Source of the DNA: Oscheius dolichura
Lineage: Eukaryota > Nematoda > Chromadorea > Rhabditida > Rhabditidae
DNA: 64,000 nucleotides
Direction of reading: 5' to 3'
NCBI GenBank assembly: GCA_932521035.1
Contig: OW051493.1
Span: forward strand, 1,922,001 to 1,986,000
Below are positions 37,498 to 48,236 of the stretch, piece after piece. The notes under the pieces were generated by a model, which saw nothing but the letters and a program-made list of their open reading frames with translations, made no database searches and was not told the origin of the DNA. Numbering within the stretch: the stretch's first letter is position 1; every line of letters begins with the position of its first letter. Position numbers and translations under genes: made by a program.

Positions 37498-38914
37498 ATG
37501 AAAGAAGCCAGCTTCATTCTACTACTCGTTTTCGTCTTTATTATTTGTCTAATTGCTGCTTTATGGATACTGTACAAGTTTCTCCATAAGGAATTCTCTG
37601 GCAAATCAGAGGAAAGCCTTCCTTACAATTATGACAACGGATACTGGAATAATCGATTCGCATATGCAGCGGACGGTCCGCTACCTTCTTCCAGGAATTA
37701 TCCAACCGTCTATGGTCTAGTATTACAATCAGGTCATCCGAAAGTTTTTCCAAAAATTGTGGTGAAAGGAGCGAAGCAAAAAGAAAACTACGTGATATTC
37801 ACTGACGGATCGGAATGTGGCAATCGCTGTGGATTTGGTGTCTACGCTGGGCTGGAGAGTTCTCTCAACAGATCTACAGTACTCCTGAGAGGAGAGAAGT
37901 CCTCCTCTGTGGCTGAATTACAGGGAATTATTCAACCCTTGCTAGAACTAATAATGGAAGGACAATCTGGGGTCAATCTATACATTGGAACTGATTCTCT
38001 ATTCACTATTATTGGACTGCAGTGGATTCAACGAAGAAGGGTGAGTATTTTCTTGTTTCAAGGAACTGTCAAGTAGTTTTTGGGTCCCACAGTAGGCTAA
38101 AAATAAGCTCAATTTTGTATAAAACGACAAAAAAACGGATATCCAAGGGAAACATAGGAAATTGTGATGAAAAAGTCGTCGTCCCGACTGGCGCGTGCGT
38201 TGAATAACTTTGAGCGCATTTTTCTCCTTACGCAAACATTTTCCCCAAAAATGAAAAAGTGTATAATGATCAGCGGAAAATTCTCTATTTCTTAGACCTG
38301 GTTACAAATTTCCTGGTCTGTTCCTTTAGCGCAAATGTACAGTTTTTACTAAAAGTTTCATTTAGGCCAGATCTCTTCCGCCGAACAGCGATTCCTCAGG
38401 GAAATTTAACCAAGAACTAAACCTATTCTATTACGAATATTACGACTATCTAAAAGTACTCCATGCATTGGCTAGTTTGTTCGGAGAAGTCTACGTATTC
38501 CACGTCCCCGCGCACCAGAGCATTGTCCAGAATGAGATGGCCGATATTTTGGCCAAATTATCTGTTTCTAAAGAAGAAACTCTGAAGAAAGCTCTAAGGA
38601 AAGCCCGCCTCATCAACAAACAGCAATTAAAAACCGGAATGGATTCCAATGTGAATGTAGAATACTGTAAGATAAGCAGGGGAGAATGTCAGCCGGACCT
38701 CCAAGATGAAAAGACTCTAGCTATTTTACATCAACCCATGGAAGAGAAGTACAATTTGAAGAGTCAAGTCAACAGGAAGAAAGAGCAGCGCATGACTATA
38801 GAAACCGCTATATATAACGCCGTTGGAACAGCCAAGATTCTAAATACGGACAAACTTATAGCCAAGTTAAAACAAGGAGAACGTTTCAATTGGGAACAAT
38901 TACTCTCTCGGTGA
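37498..38914 (+). CDS. Membrane-anchored RNase H domain protein 1
   Basis: Exons 37498-38040 and 38366-38914 join in phase to 363 aa. The N terminus is a single membrane segment (FILLLVFVFIICLIAALWIL, residues 6-25). A type I RNase H fold follows: NYVIFTDGSECGNRCGFGVY (Asp 103), SVAELQGIIQPLLELI (Glu 140), IGTDSLFTIIGLQW (Asp 166) and, in exon 2, VYVFHVPAHQSIVQNEMADI (Asp 241; the HVPAH-NEMAD form is the classic fourth-residue region). So the D-E-D-D set for two-metal cleavage of RNA in RNA:DNA hybrids is kept. The C-terminal 120 residues (ending FNWEQLLSR) are unknown. No reverse transcriptase, integrase or gag lies beside it. A paralogue follows at 39931. Confidence 0.85.
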
Positions 38915-39930
38915 AGAACAGAAGGTAGAATAGCACCCCTATCATTTCAATGAGTTTTCAGAGTATACTTATAAGGAAAAGCTTCTAATTTAATTATGAC
39001 GTTGATTTGGACATGGAATTCTACTGTAATCGCACAAAAACACCCAAGGAATCCAGAAAAGAAGAACTAATTGACTTTTGGACAGTTTAGAGAGAAAAAT
39101 GACAAAGCATTGCTAAAGAAGAACCCCAGAATTGCTCGAAAGTGGAAGAACTTCTTTTTATTATCATGTTGTAGCTTATTTATTTATATCTTCTTCTATA
39201 AATTGTCAGTATTACAGCTTGTAATTTACAGGAGGTGTTGAAGGACCAAAATTTAGTCAAAAAGAGAAAGGAAGTAATGGGGTCCAGCTAATTGAAAACA
39301 AAAAAGAACAGAAACTGTCGAATGTTTCATGTCTAAAAGTCCCAAACTTTGGAATGTTCGTGCTTCCTCTATTTTCATTTCCCAATTTGTGTTTTTGATC
39401 AGCTATTATTCAATTTCTTCTTCCTTTCATAACTCGTCAACTTTTCCCCCCTTACTTTGTTTCCCAGAAAAAAGAGGACAGGAAATCATCTTACAAGTTA
39501 GTTTCCTTTGGAAATAAACTGATGGACGGACAGAAGAGCGAAATGTTCAGTTAGGGAAAGTCTTTGCCGTTCTACTTTGAACAGATGTTTTTGGATCAAA
39601 CAATGAACAAAATTCCTTCCCTCTCCTGCTGAAACGGACTATAATGTAGTCGTTTTCGCTGTTTGCATCTGCAAATGCATTGACCTCACCTTTCACGTCC
39701 TCTCGTTCTCTAATCAGCAGCGGATATTACCTGATTTCTCTTCTCCTCACTCTCATAACACCTCAACCTTCTACACCTCTCATTAACAAAATAATCAATC
39801 CTCTCGCGCCATTTCCTCGCCTCTTCATTAGGTTACAGGAAGTCCATAAATATGCTGCCAAACTATGCTACCCCGTTCTAATCTTATCAACATATTTAGC
39901 TTTCCAAAAACTTGAGAAAATACCTCAAAA
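38915..39930. other. Interval between the two RNase H genes
   Basis: Shares blocks with the 3' flank of the second gene: ATGAGTTTTCAG then ACTTATAAG, TTTTTATTAT(C/T)ATGTTGTAG, and CCAGCTAATTGAAAACAAAAAA. The blocks show that the duplicated unit includes the 3' flank. No separate gene is seen. Confidence 0.6.
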
Positions 39931-41549
39931 ATGGACCAAGCTATCGTCATTCCACTAGTCATATTTCTATTTCTTCTAGCTCTACTTATTATTTTATGTC
40001 TCCTTTACAAATTCGTCTATGAAAAATGCGTTGCCAAGCAACCTGCAGAAACCCTTCCTTTCAATTATTGCAAGAGATGCTGCTGTTGGAATTTTGTAAA
40101 GGAGAATAAAACCACCTACAATGGAGGAGCAGCCGTCGCCCCAGTAGATGAAGATCCTCCTATTATTGTGATAAAAGGAGGGGAACCGAGGAAAGAAGAC
40201 AGAATTACAGGAGTAGAAGAAGGGCGAGGAGATAATAAAAGAAACAGAGCCGAGAATAAGGAACAAGGAACGGAAATAGTACCGATCAGGAATGAGGCAA
40301 TAAAGGAAGCAGAAGAGACAGAAAACAACAACATGATAAAAGAAGGAGACCCGAAAAATAATATAGTAGAAGCAGCAAACGTAGAAAAAAATAATGCGAT
40401 AAATGGAGTACAAGAAAGGAAACAAACCGCGAAATCTCCGAGAAGACAAGCCGAAAATTACGTGATATTATTTACGGACGGCTCGAAATGGAGCAATCGC
40501 TGTGGATTTGGAGTCTACGCCGGGATGGACAGCTCTCTCAATAGATGTACAGTAATCTTAGATGGGGAGATGTCTCCGTCTGTGGCTGAGTTACAAGGAA
40601 TGATTCAGCCGCTAAAAGAGCTACTAATGAGAGAATTCCGCAATATAAGTGTAGTCATCGGGACCGATTCCCTTTTTACGGTTATTGGATTGGACTGGAT
40701 TCAGAACGGAAAGGTGGGTGTTTTCCTTGTTTCAATCGGAATGTCGTTTGTAAGAGCCACAGTTCGACGGCCGTGTCGCTTGTCAGAGCCACAGTTCGAC
40801 AGCCGTGTGTCAGAGCCACAGTTCGACAGCCGTGTGTCAGAGCCACACTTCGACGGCCGTGTCGCTTGTCAGAGCCACAGTTCGACAGCCGTGTGTCAGA
40901 GCCACAGTTCGACGGCCGTGTCGCTTGTCAGAGCCACAGTTCGACGGCCGTGTCGTTTGTCAGAGCCACAGTTCAGCGAAAAATTCTATTTTCTGAGCCT
41001 TGTTCTAAAGCGTTTTTCCAACCGGTTCATCCCAAATATCTTCAGACAAACTACAATGCCTCGAGAAAATTTAACGCGGATCTAGACCTATTCTACTACC
41101 AATATCAAAACTATCTACAAGTTCTCTATGCCCTGGCTACTTGTTTCGAAGCCGTCTATGTATTCTACGTCCCGGCTCATCGGAACATTGCCCAGAATGA
41201 GATAGCCGATATTTTTGCCAAATTATCCATTTTCAAAGGAAAAAATCTATGGAAAATTCTGAGGAAAGTCTGTCACATTAATCAGAAACAGCTAAAACGC
41301 GGTCGGATGGATCTTACTGCTGATGTGAAGTATTGTGAGATCAGTGGAGGAGAAATCCGACTCAACTTGAAGCAACAAGTTGCTCATGCCATTCTCCATC
41401 AGCCTATGAAGCAGAAATACAATGTAACGGGACTAGAAACCGTTATATGGCAATCTATTGGAGCTGGCAGAATTCTGGATGAGGATGCACTTATGTATCA
41501 TTTTATGCGGGGCGACCATATCACCTGGGATCAGGTGCTCCCTCGCTGA
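39931..41549 (+). CDS. Membrane-anchored RNase H domain protein 2
   Basis: Exons 39931-40713 and 41046-41549 join in phase to 428 aa. A membrane segment (VIPLVIFLFLLALLIILCLL, residues 6-25) is followed by a Cys-rich CKRCCCW, a long charged linker (residues about 75-175, rich in E, K, N) that the first copy lacks, then RNase H: VILFTDGSKWSNRCGFGVYA (Asp 183), SVAELQGMIQPLKELL (Glu 220), VVIGTDSLFTVIGLDW (Asp 246), and in exon 2 VYVFYVPAHRNIAQNEIADI (Asp 316). All four catalytic acids are kept. The intron (40714-41045) is filled by a minisatellite that stays open in frame for both exons, so exon 1 would read on to 41085 and exon 2 could be reached from a frame at 40773. Tandem duplicate of 37498-38914, same strand and intron position. 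Confidence 0.85.
40753..40974. repeat. Minisatellite array 4 inside an RNase H intron
   Basis: About eight units of AGAGCCACAGTTCGACGGCC / GTGTCGCTTGTC (32 bases) or a 27-base form lacking CGCTT. The core GCCACAGTTCGACGGCCGTG is close to the reverse complement of the unit at 3560 and 8271 (GCCACAGTTAGACAGCTGTG), so it looks like a diverged member of that family. Confidence 0.8.
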
Positions 41550-43191
41550 AAAGGCTGGGGTAAGGAAAAACAGCTTTACCATCATTTTATGAGTTTTCAG
41601 GCTTTACTTATAAGAAAAAAACCTTCAAGTTACCTATTACATCGACTTGAATGCGGACGGAAAATATCAAAAGAATGGGAACAGTTCCAAATTGTGAATA
41701 ATTATTTTTATTATTATGTTGTAGGCTACAACTTGTAGCTAACTTTCTTATATTTTCATTCTCAAAAATGGTCAGTGTTGTATCAATCGGACTGAATCAA
41801 TCCAAAGTTTAGTAAAAAAGCGAGAAATGAACCAGAAGTTGGGCCCAGCTAATTGAAAACAAAAAATGGAACTCGGCCGGCACGCAATGTGTTTGTTGCC
41901 CCTCCCAAAGCCGTCCAGCAACAAAAAAAAGATAGAGCGAAGAGCTCATGGCGCGTTCTAATTTGAAGGAACGGCCAGCGACATGCGCCCCCGGAGACAT
42001 CGAAAAAAAGCGAGGAGGACGCCATCAATCTCTTTTGACGAAGAAGTTGCGAGATTAGGGAGCAGGCAGAGAGGATTGGAATGCGGCTGATTTGGTAAAC
42101 AGATTTTAGTCTAGCTTTTTTGCTTGTATCCGTCGGCTCGTTAGAGTGTTTTGAAAAACATCTGGGAGAAAGGCAAAAGAAGGAGAGAAGGAGCTTATCA
42201 GGAATGAATGCAATGTGGAAGAGGGAGACAAGGGGGATGTCATTTGTCAATGGGGCAATCGAATACGAGAGTAGGAAGAAGAGATCGGCACAGCGAATAA
42301 ACACTACAGAGCTTCTGGGGACTGGGGAGCTCTTTATCTCTAGGAGAACATCCAAAACGGCCATTTTTCAACGGACCAAGGAAGTTTGGAACAAAAAGAA
42401 AGGGAATATGATAAGGTTGACTCCTTTAGTAAACGGGTGGATTTGTTTGCGATTGAAAAGGTTCTATGATGGACGGGAAGACACTTCATCTGGTACTATT
42501 ATATTGCCACTAAAATGAGAGAAATTTGTTTGAAACTGGGAAACTGGCCGTCGAAGGCGTCAGCTCCCCCTGATGAAAAACGAGCCTGGAACATTGCCCA
42601 GGAATATAGACGAGCTAAAAGAGGTAATGCACAACAGCTACAAGATCAATTATTGATAATAATTTATATTTATCTACTGTGCCCATTACAGAAAAGAATC
42701 CAAACAAAATGAACAAGGCTTGAAGCAGGGAACCGGGTTCCGCCGGAACTGCCATGGCGCAACAGACCCTCTTCGACTGCTGAAAGATCTGCCTGGAGCA
42801 TTGGGACGGCTGCACTCTGACCTTCTGCAATCCGGTTGAGAAATGGTTCCCGGAAACCCAAAATTATCAAAAACAGTTACTCATCCCCATGCATGTTGGT
42901 CTCCCCCCGATCTCTCCTCCCGTCCGTCTTACCCGTGTTATTTCTCGTATTTCTCTTCTCTATTTTCTCCCCCAACTTCTCCTATGATTCGGCTTACCCT
43001 GTCCCCGGTAGTAACAAGTTTGATGTCATGGCTGCCCTCCCTGTCCTCTCTCTCCCTCCTTAGCCGATCAACTCTTGAAATAAACACCTAGCATCCTCGG
43101 CAACATGTTGACTTTCGATGTCTGTCCGACAAGTATAAATACTGCTCACCGCTACCAATCCACCGGCAAATAGACCCGTTTCTTCTCCATT
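41550..43191. other. Intergenic stretch, no certain gene
   Basis: First part is 3' flank shared with the RNase H genes. A 132-codon plus-strand frame at 42120-42518 and a basic frame at 42515 have no recognised domain and no supporting splice context; they may be chance. The promoter of the next gene is at its end. Confidence 0.45.
43134..43140 (+). promoter_or_regulatory. TATA box of the mucin-like gene
   Basis: AAGTATAAATACTG lies 52 bases before the ATG at 43192, a typical TATA spacing for a short leader. Confidence 0.55.
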
Positions 43192-44248
43192 ATGAACTCT
43201 CTCACCGCACTTCTAATTGCCATTCTGGCCGGCTATTCATCTTCTATTCCTATGAGGGATTCTCCTCCTTCTCCTCCCCTGAGAAATACTACCGTTGTTA
43301 ATAATACCCTGGCCGATAATGGGCCCTACCCTTTGGCGGCTGGCGACACCGCGAGGAACACTAGTAGTACTGTAGGTGGAAATAGTACCAGCCAACAAGA
43401 CCCGCCATTCCTGTCTGGACAAGACCAGGGAGCTGTGGATGAGTACCACGATATTGCCGACCAGAATAAGGAGAATCTCTACGAGTGGGCGGACAGATAT
43501 GGACTATTGGTGAGTTTTTGGACGGGAACAGCTAGGAAACTCCTTTAGGTCCAATTATTCCATAAAACCCGGCAGTTTTATCAAACTTTTGGTCGACGTT
43601 TCTTCTAAAAAAAGACCAAAAGTCCAGCTACAGTAATCCCCGCGAAAGTTTGAACAAATGAACCGAATGATCCATTGCTTCAATTCCTCCTTTTGAGAAG
43701 GGACCCAGTTTGCCGAAAGTTTAGATCGTTTTTAGAAGGATTTTTGACCCGCAACCATTTCAAATCGGGCTGAACTGGGATTCTGCGCGAAAATGAACCA
43801 CTTTAGCCCATTTCTACAAAAAAACCTGAGACAAAATGGCTTTCCCCAGGACGAGGGACCGACCCAGAGCCTAGGGTTGCGGTATCCCGAGTTCCGCGAG
43901 TCCTGGGTCCCACCGGGAACAGAAAAATGGTTAGATACAATTGAACTTCGCCTTTTTCAGGGGGATCTGCTCCAGTATGAGAAGTCCCAGCAGAACCAGT
44001 CCAAAAATGTGACCCAAACAACCGTCACCCAGGCTAACGGCACAGACACTTCTCTTCCCAACTCTTCGGCTTCTCCCAGCTCTTCCACTACTCCCGCTGC
44101 CGATGGGGCCACTACCCAAGCGCCTGCTGGTAATTCCACCTCTTCCAGTGGGAACAACACAGCAACTACTACCAAGAAACCCAACAGCGGTTGGTGCACA
44201 ACTGTCTCATTAGCCATATTGCCGCTTATCATTGTCCAGTCGCTATAG
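43192..44248 (+). CDS. Mucin-like, probably GPI-anchored protein
   Basis: Exons 43192-43509 and 43850-44248, phase 0, 238 aa. Signal peptide MNSLTALLIAILAGYSSS. The first exon has several NXT/NXS glycosylation sites (RNTT, NNT, RNTSST, GNSTS) and ends with a helical DEYHDIADQNKENLYEWADR. The second has FRESWVPPGTEKWLDTIELR, then a Ser/Thr/Asn-rich stretch (SSASPSSSTTPAADGATTQA) and a terminal hydrophobic run (CTTVSLAILPLIIVQSL) with no charged tail, as in GPI precursors. A GTTAGA...TTTCAG segment inside exon 2 looks intron-like (31 bases) but must be kept for the frame. Family unknown; a surface-coat role is an inference from composition. Confidence 0.72.
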
Positions 44249-44345
44249 GACCTCCCCCAGATGATAATAATGTAAATATTGTACTGTATAAACATTCCTC
44301 TAGAAAGAAAAGTCGATTTTACTACTGTTTAGGAGTTTCTGATGC

Positions 44346-47300
44346 TTATTTGGGAGTCGGGGTTGTGGTGGGAGTCGAGGTGGCGGAGACCGTCTTGGCT
44401 GGCATCTTCTTCTCCTTCCCCGGGTTTTCTTTCGGCATTTTCTCGGCCGACTGCTTTCCTTTTCCCTTCTTCTTCACAAGTCCGCTCTTCTTCATCATGT
44501 CCCTCATCTGGCGTCTCTCCTCATCTCGGTGTTTCCTGGCCTCCTCGGCTTTCCTCTTCTTCTCGTCGTGTCTCTTCTTCTTCTTCTCCAGTTCTAGCCG
44601 TTTCTTGTCTTCTTCTCGTTTCTTTAACTCCTTTCGCGTAAAGAGACTGCGAGTCATTTTTGTCAGATGGACATTCATCTCCCGGTCCACGTATAGCGAA
44701 GCACCGGCTTTGTTCTGATGAGGAATGCCGGCAGCAGACCATAACGAGAGAATTTGCTCACCAATAAACTGAAAACAGGGGTTTAGACCTTTCAAAGCGG
44801 CGAGGAAGGTTTTGGCTACCGCATTTCCATCAAAAAAGATCAAAAATTGGCCAAAAACGCGGAACATTGGACCATTTCATCTAAAGAAAGCGGGCGCGTC
44901 CGTCGGATTATATAATTAGGGACCGCAAAGGTGCGCGCCAGGGTGGCGGCACTTTTTGTTCTGCAATTTTGGTCATTGGGTGCGCTCGTTACAAAAGGCT
45001 TCAGTACGCCTTTGCTATACGTTATTTTGAGCTGAAAATCACAGCCAATAATTAAAAAAAGACGCAGAAACGAATGGCACATTTATTTTTTTTGTAATAT
45101 TTGTTACCAGCACTGTTGGTAATCATTGGAAAAAATATTACACAATTTGGCTTTCTCCAAAATTATAAAAATTATATTTAGTGATCGAATTTAGTAAAAT
45201 AACCTGAATTTTCAAAGGTAATCGCGCACCACTGCAAATTATTTTTCAACTTTGTGTTTTTCTCGAAAATGAGATATTCAATTTCTCTGATTTTTATTGC
45301 ATTCGTTTCACCACATTATGAGGATCATTTTGATATAAAAATCTCAAAAAGCAAAAATTTTCGACGTCGGCGGGGATCGAACCCTCGTCCTTTCGATCGT
45401 TAGCCACCAGCGACCAAAAATTATACTGGAAACCGACTGCGCACCAGCGTTGTTAAATTGCGAATATCTTGGCACTGGATAGCCCAATTTGGTTACTCTA
45501 AAAATAAAAGTTGTAAGCTACAATGTGATCTCTCGATTAACACTAAAATCAGCGCCCTGTGATAAAATCTAGTTTTCACTTTGCGGTCCCTAATTATATT
45601 CATCTACTTCATTTTGTACGCATTTTTCTGCTGATTCCGACATTTTTATGGAAAATAAATTAGTACTCAGTTATCAGCGAAAAAAGGCGTATTTTTTGAG
45701 ACTAGAAAAATTGGGAAAAACTGACCATATATCCCTGCGGACAGTAGTTTCTACTGCGTACAAAGAGACTAAAAGTCTGTCCATTCGAAGGCACCAGGGC
45801 GTCGAGCACCGTGCCTTCTCCCGAGATCCAACTGCCTCGACTTCCCGGCGGTGCGAATTCATTCGGTCCGACTTGACTGAATATCAACTTATTGGCTATT
45901 GATCCCTCGGGGATGATGAACATCGGCCGGTGAGCCAGTCGGATCTGTTTCACCTCGTCCGTCGTCTCGGGAAAACCGCCGTGACTGAAAAAGACGGGGC
46001 CGATGGTGGCCGCGAGGGGCAGATGGCCACACATGCGGAGGATGACATTCTGTAGGGTGCGGGTGATGCGCCGGGTGAAGCGGCCGTCCATCTTCAGCGG
46101 GCGAGTCTCCGCCGCCCCTCGGATGATGTACACGTGCTGGGGCATAAGTCGCTTCATCGCGAAGATCAGAGCCATCGTCTCCAGGGAAAATTCCTGCCGG
46201 TCGTTGGTTAGTCCGCCGAGGAAGAGTACCCGCGTGTTGGGCGGCCAGCCGTTCCTATGAAACCAGCGGAACAAATCTCTAAAAATCGGGGAGTAGACCA
46301 GGGATTACTGTATCGACTAACCCATAGCTGCCTTCGATATTCCCATAGATGTAGGTCTCCTCGGGGAGGTCGAGGAGACTCGGCTCCGCTGCCAACAGCG
46401 GTATCACGCTGTCAAACATCTCGGCCAGCTCGACCACATCAAAGTTATAATGATACGGGCCGTGTTCAATCATCTTTTGGGCCAGGTATTCAAATTTTGT
46501 TGGGATACTTCTCATCACCTGGAAAGCTGGCTACAGTAAGACTTCTGATGTACCTTGCGTGGCCAGTCCAAGCTCTTCTCAAAAACCATACAAACAGGAT
46601 GGATGACCAGTTCGACGGGAGTATTGAAGTGCGACTCTTCGACGGGTGCATGTAGCGTCGGAGAGGCCGAGTCGTCCGGCGTGTTGCCACTTCCGCTGCC
46701 ACTGTCGCTCGTCCTTGTCCGTGATCCGAAGTGGCCGTGTCGGTAGATCACGAGGACGTCTTTCGCCACATGGCGCATCTTTTTTAAACTGGCAAATTTC
46801 ATCGGCTGGTGGTGGACATCTAGCACTTCCTGGAAAAAATCCAGTTGGCAAGATTCCGTGCGCTCGCACCCGTAAAATCTCGGTCGCTGCGCGTTATGAG
46901 AATCAGGCGCCTCCAAATCAAAGAGCCCCGTACTGCCGAATTTTTACGGGTGCAGCGGATCAATTGGCTCACCTGAACCCGGGGAAAGAACGATCCAACC
47001 CATTTATCCACAGCGCGTATAGGTGCATCCAACACTCTTTGATGCCTCCAATGGCGCTTCTGCAGCCGGCCATTTATATATGTCAATACCGTAGTCAGAA
47101 TAATCAGGATAGCAATAATAATAGAGACGGCGTCATCCGTCCCAAACGTGGACTTCTTCTTCATACGAATCGAAGCAAACAGCGGCTCTTCCAGCTCATT
47201 ACAGTAGTTATCCTGGCAGCAATAAGCCGCTCCGCTGTGTTCTCTCTAAAATTGATCGGGAGTCAAAACAAATGGCAACCCAAACATCTCGAAAAGGCAG

Positions 47301-47881
47301 GGCAACGTGTTCGAAGTAGTATTCCTTGTTGTCGAAGCATTCCTGCGGCAGGTTGTGGGCATAGATACAGCCGTATTTGTCATATCCTTGCTGGGTCTCA
47401 TTCGACGGAGAAATCATGTAGATACAGAAGGGCACGAAGCCGGCCGCCGGGTAGCTGTTACACTTCTCGAATTCAAATGTCCCGTCGCGGTTACGGTGCT
47501 TGGCACAGATCAAATAGTCCTAAAAAGACGGTAAACGTCGGGCACCGGATATGCGCCAGTAAGGCGCCTTTCAGGGGAGGCCGCCAGTGTGGCGCTTTTT
47601 CGGTCCTATCCACTAGTTACAGTATGCCAAAAATTGTAGGCCTGTTGCACCGGGAAAGGGCCATATTAGCGTGAATCCTGTGCCAAACATACCGAATAAA
47701 TTTCCGTGTTCACGAGGTAACTGCTCGTTTTACTCATCAACTTTTGTATTCTATCATCGTATTCGATTTTCTCTCTGTAAAATTAGGCTAGTAACAGGAT
47801 CCCGGGAATTATCACTTACAACGGGATGTCGACTCCTGATACTGTGAAAAACAGCCGCAAGAAGAAGTAGAGAAGCAGCAT
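44346..47881 (-). CDS. Receptor-like PPP-family pseudophosphatase
   Basis: Exons (minus): 47881-47820, 47774-47693, 47519-47280, 47212-46973, 46829-46554, 46518-46322, 46278-45726, 44768-44346; all in phase, about 690 aa. Order: signal peptide (LLLYFFLRLFFTVSG); six-Cys ectodomain ending DVWDNYCNE, tentatively three-finger-like; membrane segment (AVSIIIAILIILTTVLTYI); Ser-rich linker; PPP phosphatase fold; Lys/Glu-rich tail. The fold matches PP1 along its length, but motifs are changed: GDxHG is GNIEG, GDYVDRG is GGLTNDR, GNHE is GAAE, the RAHQ region is RSRNY. Only FFSHGG keeps its metal His. SAPNYCGEFDNAG aligns with SAAGIPHQNKAG in the last exon, which proves that exon belongs here. So the domain should not hydrolyse phosphate; binding or scaffolding is inferred. 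Confidence 0.85.
45373..45420 (-). repeat. tRNA-like sequence in an intron
   Basis: Minus strand GGTCGCTGGTGGCTAACGAT then GACGAGGGTTCGATCCCCGC: an A-box-like and a B-box block with a good T-arm but too short a body. Lies in the last intron of the pseudophosphatase gene. Confidence 0.5.
46866..46953. repeat. Short palindromic element
   Basis: Arms GCACCCGTAAAATCTCGGTC and CTGCCGAATTTTTACGGGTGC flank about 45 unrelated bases. Lies in an intron of the pseudophosphatase gene. Confidence 0.85.
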
Positions 47882-48236
47882 TGCCAGAGCCGACCGACGA
47901 TTGGAAGTAGTCTTTGAACGAATGGAACTGTTTTTGACCTGGTATTTAGACGGAAAATACCGGTCGAAGAGGAGTTTTGGACAAGTCAAAAATTCAAAAG
48001 GAATTGAAGATTCTCGGGCTCTTTCTGATGGAAATTATCACCTTCAATCTTTATAGGCGGCCGCAGCAGTGAAATTTTTATAAAATAAACAGCAATTATA
48101 GTAAAATAGAAGCATAAAGCAGAATTTTCAAAAGGAAGGAATGATCTTCTTCACAGAATGTAATGCAGAGCCCCGGCCAGGAGATTTATATCCGATCGGA
48201 GAGAATTCACAGCCAGCATTAGAGACCTCTTATTGT
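47882..48236. other. Short intergenic region
   Basis: Upstream of the pseudophosphatase gene and downstream of the tryptophan hydroxylase stop. No gene seen. Confidence 0.5.

Noticed and set aside
40753-40974. Possible CRISPR array
   Set aside because: Units are contiguous tandem repeats without unique spacers, in a eukaryotic intron; a minisatellite fits.
42120-42518. 132-codon plus-strand frame as a gene
   Set aside because: No signal peptide, domain, splice partners or promoter; could be chance in a Lys/Arg-rich stretch.
44346-44867. Separate Lys-rich coiled-coil gene
   Set aside because: Its first exon part aligns with the last strand of the PP1 fold and joins in phase 0 to the exon ending at 45726, so it is the C-terminal exon of the same gene.
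46646-47674. 342-codon plus-strand frame
   Set aside because: Antisense to the ectodomain and linker exons of the pseudophosphatase gene, which splice in phase and match PP1; no domain in the plus-strand frame.
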